DNA of 64,000 nucleotides from Lysobacteraceae bacterium SCN 69-320 (GCA_001725155.1 MEFP01000016.1:19868-83867); one strand, 5' to 3'. Shown: positions 51,830 to 63,820, counted from the stretch's first letter. Notes: generated by a model not told the origin, from the sequence alone. Numbers and translations: made by a program.

Positions 51830-53998
51830 ATGAAGAACCGTCTCGCCGTCGCGCTGGCCCTGGCCCTGGGTCTCGCGGCGCCGCTGTATGCCGCCGACCA
51901 GGCAGCCACTGCCGCCCCTGCCGCGGCCAAAGCCGACATGAGCCACAATCCTTTCGCCAAGCCGAGCACCCTGCCGTTCCAGTACCCGGCCTTCGACAAG
52001 ATCAAGAACGAACACTTCGTGCCGGCGATGGAAGCCGGCATGACCGAGCAGCGCGCCGAGATGGACGCGATCGCCAATGCCAAGGACGCGCCGACGTTCG
52101 ACAACACCATCGTCGCGATGGAGAAGTCGGGCCAGCTGCTGAACCGCGCGACCACCGTGTTCTTCAATCTCAGCGGCGCCAACACCAACGACGACATCGA
52201 GAAGATCCAGGCCGAGATGGCGCCGAAGCTGTCGGCCCACCAGGATGCGATCGCGCTGAACGCCAAGCTGTTCGCGCGCATCCAGGCGCTGTACGACAAG
52301 CGCGACACCCTGGGCCTCGACGCCGAAGGCAAGCGCCTGGTCGAGCGCTACTACACCGACTTCGTGCGCGCCGGGGCCAAGCTCAGCGATGCCGACAAGA
52401 CCAAGCTCAAGGAAATGAATGCGGAGCTGGCCTCGCTGCAGACCCAGTTCAGCCAGAACCTGCTGAAGGAAAACAACGCCTCGGCCATCGTCGTCGACAG
52501 CAAGGACGAGCTCAAGGGCCTGTCCGAAGCGGCGATCGCCGGTGCCGCCGAAGCGGCCAAGCAGCGCAAGCTCGAAGGCAAGTACGTGATCGCGCTGCAG
52601 AACACCAGCGGCCAGCCGGCCCTGGCCCAGCTCGAGAACCGCGCCGTGCGCGAGCGCCTGCAGAAGGCGTCGGTCAATCGCGCCAGCCACGGCGGCGAGT
52701 TCGACACCCGCGCCATCGTCGCGAAGGTCGCCAAGCTGCGCGCCGAACGCGCCGCGCTGCTCGGCTATGAGAACCACGCCGCCTACACGCTGGAAGACGA
52801 GACGGCCAAGACGGTCAAGGCCGTCAACGACCGCCTCGCCCAGCTCGCGCCGCCGGCGGTCGCCAACGCGAAGAAGGAAGCGGCCGACCTGCAGGCCATG
52901 ATCGACAAGGAAAAGGGCGGTTTCCAGCTCGCACCGTGGGACTGGTCGTTCTACGCGGAGAAGGTCCGCGCCGAGAAGTACAGCTTCGACCAGAACCAGC
53001 TGCGTCCGTACTTCGAGCTCGACAACGTGCTCAAGAACGGCGTGTTCTTCGCCGCGAACAAGCTTTACGGCATCAGCTTCAAGGAACGCAAGGATCTGCC
53101 GGTCTACAACCCGGACGTGCGCGTGTTCGACGTGACCGACGCCGACGGCAAGCCGCTCGCGATCTTCCTGGTCGACTACTACGCGCGCGACAACAAGCGC
53201 GGCGGCGCCTGGATGAACGAATACGTCTCGCAGAGCGGCCTGTTCGGCACGCATCCGGTCGTGGCCAACCACCTGAACATTCCGAAGCCGCCCAAGGGCG
53301 AGCCGACCCTGCTGAGCTTCGACGAGGTCAACACCGCGTTCCACGAATTCGGCCATGCGCTGCACGGCATGTTCTCGAACGTGAAGTACCCGCGCTTCTC
53401 GGGCACCAGCGTGCCGCGCGACTTCGTCGAATATCCGTCGCAGGTCAATGAAATGTGGGCGACCTGGCCGGAAGTGCTGAAGAACTACGCCAAGCACTAC
53501 AAGACCGGCGAAGCGATTCCGCAGGAACTCGTCGACAAGGTGCTCGCGGCCGAAAAGTTCAACCAGGGCTTCGCGACGACCGAATACCTCGGCGCCGCGC
53601 TGCTGGACCAGTCCTGGCACCAGATCAAGGCCGGCCAGGCGCCGGACGCCAGCGGCGTCCTCGACTTCGAGGCCGCTGCGCTGAAGAAGGCCGGCGTCGA
53701 CTTCGCGCCGGTGCCGCCGCGCTACCGCAGCGCCTACTTCTCGCACATCATGGGCGGCTACGCGGCCGGCTACTACGCCTACATCTGGAGCGAAGTGCTC
53801 GACGCCGACAGCGTGGAATGGTTCAAGGAGAACGGCGGCCTGCAGCGCAAGAACGGCGACCACTTCCGCCAGACCCTGCTGTCGCGCGGCGGCAGCGAGG
53901 ACGCGATGCAGCTGTTCAAGGACTTCCGCGGCCGCGACCCGGACGTCAAGCCGCTGCTCGAACGCCGCGGCCTGACCGCAACGGCGACCGGGAAGTAA
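51830..53998 (+). CDS. dcp: Periplasmic M3 peptidyl-dipeptidase (Dcp)
   Basis: Signal peptide; TAFHEFGHALHGMFS zinc site; YFSHIMGGYAAGYYAYIWSEVL. Confidence 0.95.
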   Translation: MKNRLAVALALALGLAAPLYAADQAATAAPAAAKADMSHNPFAKPSTLPFQYPAFDKIKNEHFVPAMEAGMTEQRAEMDAIANAKDAPTFDNTIVAMEKSGQLLNRATTVFFNLSGANTNDDIEKIQAEMAPKLSAHQDAIALNAKLFARIQALYDKRDTLGLDAEGKRLVERYYTDFVRAGAKLSDADKTKLKEMNAELASLQTQFSQNLLKENNASAIVVDSKDELKGLSEAAIAGAAEAAKQRKLEGKYVIALQNTSGQPALAQLENRAVRERLQKASVNRASHGGEFDTRAIVAKVAKLRAERAALLGYENHAAYTLEDETAKTVKAVNDRLAQLAPPAVANAKKEAADLQAMIDKEKGGFQLAPWDWSFYAEKVRAEKYSFDQNQLRPYFELDNVLKNGVFFAANKLYGISFKERKDLPVYNPDVRVFDVTDADGKPLAIFLVDYYARDNKRGGAWMNEYVSQSGLFGTHPVVANHLNIPKPPKGEPTLLSFDEVNTAFHEFGHALHGMFSNVKYPRFSGTSVPRDFVEYPSQVNEMWATWPEVLKNYAKHYKTGEAIPQELVDKVLAAEKFNQGFATTEYLGAALLDQSWHQIKAGQAPDASGVLDFEAAALKKAGVDFAPVPPRYRSAYFSHIMGGYAAGYYAYIWSEVLDADSVEWFKENGGLQRKNGDHFRQTLLSRGGSEDAMQLFKDFRGRDPDVKPLLERRGLTATATGK

Positions 53999-54170
53999 GC
54001 GCCGCCGCAGGACCCGCGGGGCCGCGAGTCATCGCGGCCCTGCGCGTTTCGGCTTCGCGCTCAAGCGCTGACGTTTCCTGTTTCGCCGCGTTTCTGCCAG
54101 CAGCTCAGCCACGCACTGGAAGCGTTTGCGCACTCGCGACGATAGGCGGGGGAAACTGCGCCTGCAAAGC

Positions 54171-54374
54171 AACCCCATCCCCACCCATACCCTCCCCTTG
54201 AAGGGGAGGGGTTTTTTTATGCGCCTCGCTTGCGAGGGATGTGATCCAATCGACTTTTCGGGCGTGAGTCGAGACACCCGGCGTGATTGGGAACCCCACG
54301 ATCAAGCCATGTCCCTTCGAGCTCGCCTGGACAAACCCTCCCCTTCAAGGGGAGGGTATGGGTGGGGATGGGTT
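54171..54374. repeat. REPIN-like pair of inverted REP arms flanking ~115 bp
   Basis: AACCCCATCCCCACCCATACCCTCCCCTTGAAGGGGAGGGGTTTTTTT ... AAACCCTCCCCTTCAAGGGGAGGGTATGGGTGGGGATGGGTT. Confidence 0.9.
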
Positions 54375-54417
54375 ACGTCGTTCGACGCGAGCGACGACCT
54401 CGGAACGCCCTGGTGTC

Positions 54418-54921
54418 TCAGGCGTCGCGTGCCGCGTCGCGCAGCGACGAACGGTAGGGCATCTTGTCGGCGTTGAGCAGCCGTTCGATGCGCATGAACA
54501 CCTCGGCGCGCGAGAACGGCTTTTTCATGAAATCGTCGGCGCCGATGCGCTGAGCGTAGAACTGCTCGGTCGCCTGCTCGTTGCCGCTGATCATGATGAT
54601 GGGAATTTCCTTCGTGCGCGAATCGCGGCGCAACTGGCGCAGCGCCGCGAAACCGTTCATGCCCGGCAGCACGATGTCGAGGAAGATCAGGTTCGGCGCC
54701 TCGGCCTGGGCCAGGCGTATGCCTTCCTCGGCGTCGCCGGCCTCCAGGGTCGCGTAACCGTTCTGCTGCAGCAGCTTGCGCAGCAGCGCGACGATCGTCG
54801 GCGAATCGTCGACGATGAGCACGCGGGTGCCCTCACGCGCGTTGATGCGCGGCCGGTCGCGCCGTTCCGCCGCAGCGGGCTGGCCGCCGAAAATCCGTTG
54901 CAAGAACGCCAAAAAGCCCAC
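54418..54921 (-). CDS. Response regulator, stand-alone receiver
   Basis: VLIVDDSPTIVALLRKLLQQNGY, LIFLDIVLPGMNGF, MKKPFSRAE. Confidence 0.92.
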   Translation of the reverse strand: MGFLAFLQRIFGGQPAAAERRDRPRINAREGTRVLIVDDSPTIVALLRKLLQQNGYATLEAGDAEEGIRLAQAEAPNLIFLDIVLPGMNGFAALRQLRRDSRTKEIPIIMISGNEQATEQFYAQRIGADDFMKKPFSRAEVFMRIERLLNADKMPYRSSLRDAARDA

Positions 54922-55043
54922 GTCTATTCCCCCGAAACTTCATCCCCGGCCGGGAAGTGTCCGGCTTAGGCGCGGGCGGGTCAAACCGGACCGTCCGCCA
55001 GCGGGGCGATGGCCGCCGGCAGCGGCCGCCCGGACCGGCCGTC

Positions 55044-55628
55044 TCAGTGCAACAGGCGGCCGACCAGCGACGGCTCCAGCAGGGCCATGAACATCAGGCC
55101 GAAACCCGCGCCCCACAGATGCGCGCTGTGGTTGATGTTGTCGTTGGACTGGCGGTCCATGTACCAGGAGTAGGCGATATAGGCGATGCCGAACACCAGC
55201 GCCGGCATCGGGATGAAGAACAGGTAGATCGTCGCGCCGGGCCGCAGCAGCACGGCTGCGAACAGCACGGCAGCGACCGCACCCGAGGCGCCGAGGCTGT
55301 AGTAGTTCGGGTCGTTCTGATGCTTGACGTAGCTCGGCAGTATCGACGCGACGAGACCGCCGACGTACAGCAGCGGCAGACCGAGCACGCCGATCCGCAT
55401 GCTCAGATACGCTTCCATCTGCCCACCGAAGAAGAACAAGGTGAACATATTGAAAAAAAGATGCATGCCGTCGGCATGCACCAGACCGTAGCTCAGCAGA
55501 CGCCAGTACTCGTGGCGGCGGCGCACGGCCGGCGGCCACAGCACGAGTTGCTGCTTTAGGCGCGCGTCGTTGAACGCGGCCAGCGACACGAGCACGGTCA
55601 GGCCGATCAGGATTAGCGTGACGATCAT
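55044..55628 (-). CDS. Rhomboid family intramembrane serine protease
   Basis: HADGMHLFFNMFTLFFFG, YSLGASGAVAAVL (catalytic Ser), INHSAHLWGAGFG (catalytic His). Confidence 0.93.
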   Translation of the reverse strand: MIVTLILIGLTVLVSLAAFNDARLKQQLVLWPPAVRRRHEYWRLLSYGLVHADGMHLFFNMFTLFFFGGQMEAYLSMRIGVLGLPLLYVGGLVASILPSYVKHQNDPNYYSLGASGAVAAVLFAAVLLRPGATIYLFFIPMPALVFGIAYIAYSWYMDRQSNDNINHSAHLWGAGFGLMFMALLEPSLVGRLLH

Positions 55629-55815
55629 GCGGAAACGGCTCCGGCGGTATCGCGGCCCATGCTAGAGCCCTGCCCCGCGCTTGACTATCGGATGACGGCA
55701 GGGCCTTTCACCCTGCGGCGTGATTCGCGCCCATCGGACGCACAGGCCGGCATCCGTTGTTCGATACGAATCCGGACGGACCGCCGCTGCGTCATCGACG
55801 CAGCGGCGCAACGGT

Positions 55816-56031
55816 TCAACCGCGCGGCTTGAACAGCGCCGCGTCGAGTATCGACCACAGATGCACGATCCAGCCGAGCAGGACGAGCCAGAGCACGGCG
55901 GCGAGCACGAACTGCACCGCAGCCATGAGCAGACGTCCCTGCACGAGCTGGCCGAGCCCCGGAATGAAGAAGCTGCAGAGCGCGGCGATCACGTTGCCGG
56001 CGGAACCCTGTCCTGTACTCATTGCGCTCAT
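55816..56031 (-). CDS. Small two-helix membrane protein
   Basis: 71 aa, FFIPGLGQLVQGRLLMAAVQFVLAAVLWLVLLGWIVHLWSILDAALF. Confidence 0.75.
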   Translation of the reverse strand: MSAMSTGQGSAGNVIAALCSFFIPGLGQLVQGRLLMAAVQFVLAAVLWLVLLGWIVHLWSILDAALFKPRG

Positions 56032-56250
56032 GTCTCCCTGGAGAGGCGGCCTGCGGCCGCCGGAAAGTGCTGCGGCGCGGCGGCTGACCTGCACGCACCG
56101 CCGCGCTGCGCGGCGCAACGGCCGCTCGTGAGGGCAGATGTTAGCGACAACGGCGCATTTCAAGCCGCGCGGTTGCTTTCGCACTGGCAGCGGTACTAGC
56201 CTGCGCCACCACGCCGGCGGCCGCGGGGCCGCGGCTTCCGGGAGTCGTCC

Positions 56251-58071
56251 GTGATACCAGTCCGTTCCGCACTTGCATTGGCCCTCGCGATCGGTTTGAG
56301 CGCCGGCGCGCCCGCCGTTCTCGCCCAGACCGCCGACGCGGCCGCCGCCGACAGCTTCGTCGCCGCGATCAACCAGGAGATCCGCGACAACTACGTCGAG
56401 ATCACCGCCGCGCAGTGGGTCTCGGAGACCTACATCAACGGCGACACCGAGGTGCTCGTGGCCAAGGCCAACGAGCGTGCGCTTGCGCGACTTTCTGCCA
56501 ATGTGGAGAAATCCAGGCAGTTTGCCGGCGTCAAGGGCATTTCGCCGGCGACCCAGCGCGGCATCGACCTGCTCAAGCTGCAGACCGCAATGCCGGCACC
56601 GAAAGATCCCGCAAGGCTCGCCGAACTGACCCAGATCGCTTCGCGCCTGAACGCCGCCTACGGCTCGGGCAAGTCCTGCACCGATCCGGCCAGGCCCGAG
56701 ACCTGCCGCAATCTCGACCAGCTCAGCAAGGTCCTGGCCGAGAACCGCGACTGGGACGCCGACCTGGAAGCCTGGACCGCCTGGCACAACACCGCGCGCG
56801 GCATGCGCAAGGACTACGTGCGCTTCGCCGAACTCGTCAACGAAGGCGCCCACGAGATGGGCTATGCCAACGCCGGCGACATGTGGCGCGCCGGCTACGA
56901 CATGAGCGCGGCCGACTTCCGCAGGGAAACCGACCGTCTCTGGGGCCAGGTCGAGCCGCTGTACAAGGATCTGCAGTGCTATGCGCGGCACAAGCTGGAG
57001 AAGCAGTACCCGGGCAAGCTCGCCGCCGACGGCACGATCCCGGCGCATATCACCGGCAACATGTGGTCGCAGGACTGGGCCGCGCTGTATCCGCTGCTGC
57101 AGCCGTATCCGGGCGTGTCCAATCTCGACGTCGACGCGGCGCTGAAGGACAAGCAGTACACGCCGGTCGCGATGGTGCAGCGGGCCGAGGATTTCTACAG
57201 TTCGCTGGGCTTCCCGGCCCTGCCGAAATCGTTCTATGAAAAGTCGCAGCTCACGCGCCCGGCCGACCGCGACGTGGTCTGCCATGCCAGCGCCTGGGAT
57301 CTGAACCTCGAAGGCGACGTGCGCATCAAGATGTGCATCAACATCAACGAGGAAGATTTCCGCACGATCTACCACGAACTCGGCCACATCTATTACTACC
57401 TCGCCTACAACAAGCTGCCGCCGCTGTTCCAGACCGGCGCGCACGACGGCTTCCACGAAGCGATCGGCGACACCATCCAGCTGAACCTGACGCCGGGCTA
57501 TCTCGCGCAGATCGGCCTGGCCGGCGCGACCAGGCCGAGCAAGGAAGCCATGCTCAACGCACAGATGAAGCAGGCGCTGGAAAAGGTCGCGTTCCTGCCG
57601 TTCGGCAAGCTCATCGACGAATGGCGCTGGGGCGTGTTCGACGGCTCGATCAAGCCGGCCGACTACAACGCCGCGTGGTGGGCGCTGAAGAAGAAGTACC
57701 AGGGTGTCGCGCCGATCGTCGCGCGCACCGAGGCCGATTTCGATCCCGGCGCGAAATATCACGTGCCCGGCAACACGCCGTACATGCGCTACTTCCTCGC
57801 CCACATCCTGCAGTTCCAGTTCCAGCGCGAACTGTGCAAGGCCGCCGGCTACAAGGGCCCGCTGCACGAATGCTCGATCTACGGCAACAAGGCCGCCGGC
57901 GCGAAGTTCTGGGCCATGCTCGAAAAAGGTTCCAGCCAGACCTGGCAGGCCACGCTCAAGGAGCTGACCGGCAAGGGCGAGATGGACGCCTCGGCCATCC
58001 TCGACTATTTCGCGCCGCTGCATGCCTGGCTCAAGCAGCAGAACAAGGGGCAGCACTGCGGCTGGGAGTGA
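56251..58071 (+). CDS. M2 family peptidyl-dipeptidase (angiotensin-converting enzyme homologue)
   Basis: TIYHELGHIYYYLAYNKLPPLFQTGAHDGFHEAIGDTIQL; signal peptide. Confidence 0.95.
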   Translation: MIPVRSALALALAIGLSAGAPAVLAQTADAAAADSFVAAINQEIRDNYVEITAAQWVSETYINGDTEVLVAKANERALARLSANVEKSRQFAGVKGISPATQRGIDLLKLQTAMPAPKDPARLAELTQIASRLNAAYGSGKSCTDPARPETCRNLDQLSKVLAENRDWDADLEAWTAWHNTARGMRKDYVRFAELVNEGAHEMGYANAGDMWRAGYDMSAADFRRETDRLWGQVEPLYKDLQCYARHKLEKQYPGKLAADGTIPAHITGNMWSQDWAALYPLLQPYPGVSNLDVDAALKDKQYTPVAMVQRAEDFYSSLGFPALPKSFYEKSQLTRPADRDVVCHASAWDLNLEGDVRIKMCININEEDFRTIYHELGHIYYYLAYNKLPPLFQTGAHDGFHEAIGDTIQLNLTPGYLAQIGLAGATRPSKEAMLNAQMKQALEKVAFLPFGKLIDEWRWGVFDGSIKPADYNAAWWALKKKYQGVAPIVARTEADFDPGAKYHVPGNTPYMRYFLAHILQFQFQRELCKAAGYKGPLHECSIYGNKAAGAKFWAMLEKGSSQTWQATLKELTGKGEMDASAILDYFAPLHAWLKQQNKGQHCGWE

Positions 58072-58102
58072 GGCCCGCTGCAAGCGCGGCTGCTGCGTGA
58101 AG

Positions 58103-58133
58103 GGGCGCGCCGCAAGGCGCGCCCTTTTTCTTT
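58103..58133 (+). terminator. Rho-independent terminator of M2 peptidase gene
   Basis: GGGCGCGCC-GCAA-GGCGCGCCC-TTTTTCTTT. Confidence 0.92.
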
Positions 58134-58345
58134 GCCGTGCGGGCGATGTGGCCCAGACCGTCCTGCCGCGAGTCGGCGCGTTGAAATTGGTTCTGCAAAT
58201 TCAGCACCGATGCCGGCTCCGGCAGCCTCCTCTCCCCGGCCCGCTCCCGCGAGGGGAAAGGGAGGAAGCGCTGCAGCGGATTTTTCGCGGCACCGGGTAT
58301 CGCGGCGCGTGCTATGTTCGCGCCAGCCAACCGAGAGACCCTGCC

Positions 58346-58582
58346 ATGCAACGCTGGATCAAACTTCCCGACGGCCGCTTCGTCGACGCCAACCGCATCA
58401 TGTACATCGGCAAGGTGGAAACCTATCCGCGCACCGACGAAGACGGCAACGACCTCGGCCAGGGCTACAACGTCAACGTCGGCACCGACATTTCGCGCGA
58501 ACACCAGCTGACCATCATGGGCAGCAAGGATGAGGTGCTGCTGGTGCTCAAGCAGATTCTCGGCGCCGCGCCGGCCGCCTGA
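58346..58582 (+). CDS. Small conserved-looking hypothetical protein
   Basis: 78 aa MQRWIKLPDGRFVDANRIMYIGKVETYP...; good codon bias, plausible RBS. Confidence 0.6.
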   Translation: MQRWIKLPDGRFVDANRIMYIGKVETYPRTDEDGNDLGQGYNVNVGTDISREHQLTIMGSKDEVLLVLKQILGAAPAA

Positions 58583-58594
58583 ATCCGCGCGGGC

Positions 58595-59830
58595 TCAGTC
58601 CGCCGATGCGGCTGCCTGCGCCGTGCCGGCCGCGCCGGGTTCCTGCTTGATCTGGCCGCGGAACACGCGCCAGGCGACGAAACCGATCACGGTCAGGGCG
58701 GCCGCGCTCAGCGCCAGATGCAGCGCGCTGCCGGACACGAACACGACGACGAGACCGGCCAGTACCGCGTTGAAGACAAGGCTCACGAAGGCCTGCAGCG
58801 AGGACGCGCCGCCGCGATGCAGCGGGAAGCGATCCAGCAACAGCACGGTCAGGCTCGGGAACGACAGCGAGATACCGATCGCATGCAGGCCGATCGGCAG
58901 TACCGACCACGGGATCTTCGGCTGCGCCAGCACCAGCGCCGTGGTCACGTTCAACACCGACGCGACCAGCATGACCGCATAGCCCAGGCTGATCGTGCTC
59001 ATGACGCTGACGCGTCCGGCCAGGCGGCTCGACAGCAGCGAGCCGAGGAACATGCCCATGACCGCCGGCACGAACAGCCAGCCGAACTGCTGCGGACCGA
59101 GCTTGAGCAGGCCCACCACGAAGGCCGGCGCCGAGGAAATGTAGAGGAACATCGCGCTGAAGTTCATCGTGCCGGCGATCGCCAGCGGCCAGAACTGGCG
59201 ATGCCGCAGCATGTCGAGATAGCCGCCGAGCAGCGCCGGCAGACGCAGCGCGATGCGCCGTTCGGGCGGATGCGATTCGGGCAGGCGCCCGATCGAGGCG
59301 ATCAGCAGCAAGCCGCCCCAGAGCGCGAGGAACCAGAAGATCCAGCGCCAGTTGCCGGCCAGCAGCACCCAGCCGCCGATCATCGGCGCCAATGCCGGCG
59401 CGATCGTGAACAGCATCGACACGTTCGACATCAGCCGCTGCACGACCGCCCCCTGATACAGGTCGCGCATGATCGCGCGCGCGACGATCCAGCCGGCGCC
59501 GGCGCAGGTGCCCTGCAGCGCGCGGAAGAACCAGAGGCTGTCGATGGACCAGGTCAGCGCGCAGCCGATCGAGGCCAGGGTGAACACGGCGACGCCGCCG
59601 ATGACGACGGGCCGGCGCCCGAGCGCGTCCGACAGCGGTCCGTGCACGAGCGACATCACGGCCAGCGCGACCAGATAGATCGACAAGGTCTGCTGCATCG
59701 CGAAGTCGTCGGCGCCGAACTCGGCCGCGATGGCCGGGAACGCCGGGAACATGGTGTCGATCGCGAACGGACCGAACATGGCCAGCCCGGCCAGCAACAC
59801 GGTCAGACCGCGCTTGGGCGCCACGCTCAC
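58595..59830 (-). CDS. Bcr/CflA-family MFS multidrug transporter
   Basis: FGPFAIDTMFPAFPAIAAEFG, HGPLSDALGRRPVVIGG; 12 TM; GTG start assumed. Confidence 0.93.
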   Translation of the reverse strand: MSVAPKRGLTVLLAGLAMFGPFAIDTMFPAFPAIAAEFGADDFAMQQTLSIYLVALAVMSLVHGPLSDALGRRPVVIGGVAVFTLASIGCALTWSIDSLWFFRALQGTCAGAGWIVARAIMRDLYQGAVVQRLMSNVSMLFTIAPALAPMIGGWVLLAGNWRWIFWFLALWGGLLLIASIGRLPESHPPERRIALRLPALLGGYLDMLRHRQFWPLAIAGTMNFSAMFLYISSAPAFVVGLLKLGPQQFGWLFVPAVMGMFLGSLLSSRLAGRVSVMSTISLGYAVMLVASVLNVTTALVLAQPKIPWSVLPIGLHAIGISLSFPSLTVLLLDRFPLHRGGASSLQAFVSLVFNAVLAGLVVVFVSGSALHLALSAAALTVIGFVAWRVFRGQIKQEPGAAGTAQAAASAD

Positions 59831-59969
59831 GGCGGCGCCGCCGTATCCGCCGCGTAGCACGGCGCACGGGCTGCCGCCCGGCCGTGCCGGACATTGGAGG
59901 AAAGCTGGCCGGCGGCAGGCGCCGGCAGGTGCGCGGCCGACCGGGCCGCGACGCCGGATCCGCGCGGAC

Positions 59970-60689
<720 letters not shown>

Positions 60690-60907
60690 GGACGGTCCCG
60701 GTTTGAATGCCGCGGCAGGGGAGTCGCGGCGGCAGGGGCGCCATGATGCACCATGCGCGCACGCCGCGCGCGGCGCTGCCGCACAGCGGCCGCTGTGACC
60801 ATGGTCCTGCTTGCCGCGAATACGGGAATCTGCGCAGCCCGGCGGCGCACTTGACTGCGGCGCGGCCCTGGCGCAGAACCCGACATCGACTTGCGGAGAT
60901 GCCCGGC

Positions 60908-61294
60908 ATGAATTGGATTTCGGTCACGGCGGTCGGCCTCGGCGCCGCCTGCGGCGCCTGGCTGCGCTGGGGCCTCGGCGTCTGGCTCAATCCCCTGTTC
61001 GAGCGGCTGCCGCTGGGCACGCTCGCGGCCAATCTCGTCGGCGGCCTGCTCATGGGCGTGCTCCTGGCCGTATTCGAGGCGCATGCGGACACGTCGCCGC
61101 AGCTGCGCCTGTTCGCCGGCACGGGCTTCCTGGGCGGGCTGACGACATTTTCCACATTTTCCGGAGAAGCCGCGTTCCTCGTCGAACGCGGCGACTACAC
61201 CGGCGCCGGCGCGCTGATCACGGTCCACGTGGTCGGCTCCGTCACCGCGACCCTGGTCGGCTGGCTGCTGCTGCGCCCCCTGCTGCGCGGCTGA
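60908..61294 (+). CDS. crcB: Fluoride efflux transporter CrcB/Fluc
   Basis: [29 protein letters not shown]. Confidence 0.96.
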   Translation: MNWISVTAVGLGAACGAWLRWGLGVWLNPLFERLPLGTLAANLVGGLLMGVLLAVFEAHADTSPQLRLFAGTGFLGGLTTFSTFSGEAAFLVERGDYTGAGALITVHVVGSVTATLVGWLLLRPLLRG

Positions 61295-61440
61295 GGCCGG
61301 CGATTCGAAGCCGGCGGCCGATTGCGGCAGAATAGCCGCCTTTGCGCCGTTGCCCGCGCGCCGCCCGCCCGCTCGTTGCATCCGATCGGCGGCCCGCACC
61401 GGCGGCGCCGCGTTCCGGTCTCCCTGAGGTTTGCTCCGCG

Positions 61441-63681
61441 ATGAGTCTGCAAAGCAATTTCGAACAGATCCCGCTCAAGGAATATGCCGAGCGCGCGTAC
61501 CTGGACTACTCCATGTACGTCGTGCTGGACCGCGCCCTGCCGTTCGTCGGCGACGGGCTCAAGCCGGTGCAGCGACGCATCGTCTATGCGATGAGCGAAC
61601 TCGGCCTGGCCTCGACCGCCAAGCCGCGCAAGTCCGCGCTGACCATCGGCGAAGTCCTCGGCAAATACCATCCGCACGGCGACAGCGCCTGCTACGAGGC
61701 GATGGTGCTGATGACGCAGTCGTTCTCCTACCGTTATCCGCTGATCGAAGGCCAGGGCAACTTCGGTTCGCCCGACGATCCCAAGTCCTTCGCCGCGATG
61801 CGCTACACCGAGGCCAAGCTCGCACCGATCGCCGCGCTGCTGCTCGAAGAGCTCGGCCAGGGCACGGTGGATTTCTCGCCGAACTACGACGGCAGCCAGG
61901 AAGAACCGTCCTGGCTGCCGTCGCGCGTGCCGCACGTGCTGCTGAACGGCTCCATGGGCATCGCCGTGGGCATGGCCACCGACATCCCGCCGCACAACCT
62001 GCGCGAGATCGCCAGCGCCTGCATACGCCTGCTCGACGATCCCGACGCGACGGTGCGCGACCTCTGCGAACACGTGCAGGGCCCGGACTACCCGACCCGG
62101 GCGGAGATCATCACCGCCAAGGCCGAGCTGCAGGCGCTGTACGAGAACGGCACCGGCAGCGTGCGCGCCCGTGCCGTCTATGCCAAGGAAGACGGCAACG
62201 TCGTCATCACCGCCCTGCCCTATCAGGTGTCGCCGTCGAAGATCCTCGAGCAGATCGCCGCGCAGATGCGCGCGAAGAAGCTGCCGATGCTCGAAGACCT
62301 GCGCGACGAGTCCGATCACGAGAACCCGATCCGCCTCGTGCTGATCCCGCGCTCCAACCGCGTCGACGCCGACGAGATGATGCAGCATCTGTTCGCGACG
62401 ACGGACCTGGAGAAGAGCTACCGCGTCAACCTCAACATCATCGGCCTGGACGGGCGGCCGCAGGTCAAGAACCTCAAGCAGATCCTCAGCGAGTGGCTGC
62501 GCTTCCGCAGCGACACGGTCACGCGGCGCCTGAACCACCGTCTGGCCAAGCTCGAACGCCGCCTGCACCTGCTCGAAGGCCTGCGCATCGCCTACCTCAA
62601 CCTCGACGAGGTGATCCGCATCATCCGCACCGAGGAAGAGCCCAGGCCGGTGCTGATGGCGCGCTTCGGACTCAGCGAGGAACAGGCCGACTACATTCTC
62701 GAGACGCGCCTGCGCCAGCTCGCGCGACTGGAGGAAATGAAGATCAACGGCGAGCGCGATCAGCTCGAGGAAGAACGCGCGCGCATCAACGTGATCCTCA
62801 ATTCCAAACAGCGCCTGAAGACCTTGATCAAGGACGAGCTCAAGGACGACGCGAAGAAATTCGGCGACGAACGCCGCTCGCCGATCATCGAGCGCCAGGT
62901 CGCCCAGGCCCTGGACGAGGCCGCGCTCGTCGCGAGCGAGCCGACCACGGTCGTGCTGTCGCAGAAGGGCTGGATACGCGCGGCCAAGGGCCACGAGGTC
63001 GATCCGGCCGGCATGAGCTATCGCGAAGGCGACGCGTTGCAGGCCTTTGCGCGCGGCCGCACCACCCAGCAGGTCGCCTTCGTCGACTCCACCGGCCGCA
63101 GCTATTCGACCGCGGCGCACAGCCTGCCGTCGGCGCGCGGCAACGGCGAGCCGCTGACCGGCCGCTTCGCGCCGCCGGCCGGGGCGCGCTTCGAGGTCGT
63201 GGCCATGGCCGACGCCGACACGCGCCTCGTGCTCGCGTCCGACTTCGGCTACGGCTTCGTCACGCGCTTCGCCAATCTCGTCGGCAACAAGAAGGCCGGC
63301 AAGCAGATCCTCAACATCGACGACAACGCACGCGTGCTCGCCCCGGCCTACGTCGCCGACGCCGCGCGCGACCGCATCGTCGTCGTGACGAATGCCGGCC
63401 ACCTGCTGATGTTCTCGGTGGCCGAGCTGCCGGAGCTCGAAAACGGCGGCAAGGGCAACAAGCTCATCGAGATTCCGAAAGCCAAGCTCGGCGAAGGCGA
63501 GCGCGTCGCGGGCATCGCCGTGGTGACCGAGGGCAAGGGCGAGGTCACGCTGTACGCCGGTGCGCGCAAGCTCACCCTGCGCTGGGCCGATCTGGTCGAA
63601 TACGGCGGCAACCGCGCCGGCCGCGGCGGCCTGCTGCCGCGCGGACTGCAGCGCGTGGAGCGCATCGAGACGACGGGCTGA
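61441..63681 (+). CDS. parC: DNA topoisomerase IV subunit A
   Basis: [56 protein letters not shown]. Confidence 0.97.
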   Translation: MSLQSNFEQIPLKEYAERAYLDYSMYVVLDRALPFVGDGLKPVQRRIVYAMSELGLASTAKPRKSALTIGEVLGKYHPHGDSACYEAMVLMTQSFSYRYPLIEGQGNFGSPDDPKSFAAMRYTEAKLAPIAALLLEELGQGTVDFSPNYDGSQEEPSWLPSRVPHVLLNGSMGIAVGMATDIPPHNLREIASACIRLLDDPDATVRDLCEHVQGPDYPTRAEIITAKAELQALYENGTGSVRARAVYAKEDGNVVITALPYQVSPSKILEQIAAQMRAKKLPMLEDLRDESDHENPIRLVLIPRSNRVDADEMMQHLFATTDLEKSYRVNLNIIGLDGRPQVKNLKQILSEWLRFRSDTVTRRLNHRLAKLERRLHLLEGLRIAYLNLDEVIRIIRTEEEPRPVLMARFGLSEEQADYILETRLRQLARLEEMKINGERDQLEEERARINVILNSKQRLKTLIKDELKDDAKKFGDERRSPIIERQVAQALDEAALVASEPTTVVLSQKGWIRAAKGHEVDPAGMSYREGDALQAFARGRTTQQVAFVDSTGRSYSTAAHSLPSARGNGEPLTGRFAPPAGARFEVVAMADADTRLVLASDFGYGFVTRFANLVGNKKAGKQILNIDDNARVLAPAYVADAARDRIVVVTNAGHLLMFSVAELPELENGGKGNKLIEIPKAKLGEGERVAGIAVVTEGKGEVTLYAGARKLTLRWADLVEYGGNRAGRGGLLPRGLQRVERIETTG

Positions 63682-63820
63682 GGCCGTCGGCCACGGTCGC
63701 CGTCCCGCGGCGGCGGGTTTCCGGCGCACAGCGCGGCCGGTATCGGCGGGCAGACGCGTTTTCCGGGCGTTTGCCGGGCGCACCGGCTAGCGTCAGCGCG
63801 ATGGCGGTGGGCCTGCGCGC

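Noticed and set aside
60780-60907. Fluoride riboswitch upstream of crcB
   Set aside because: I could not find the conserved crcB-motif core or pseudoknot pattern; would need an Infernal scan.
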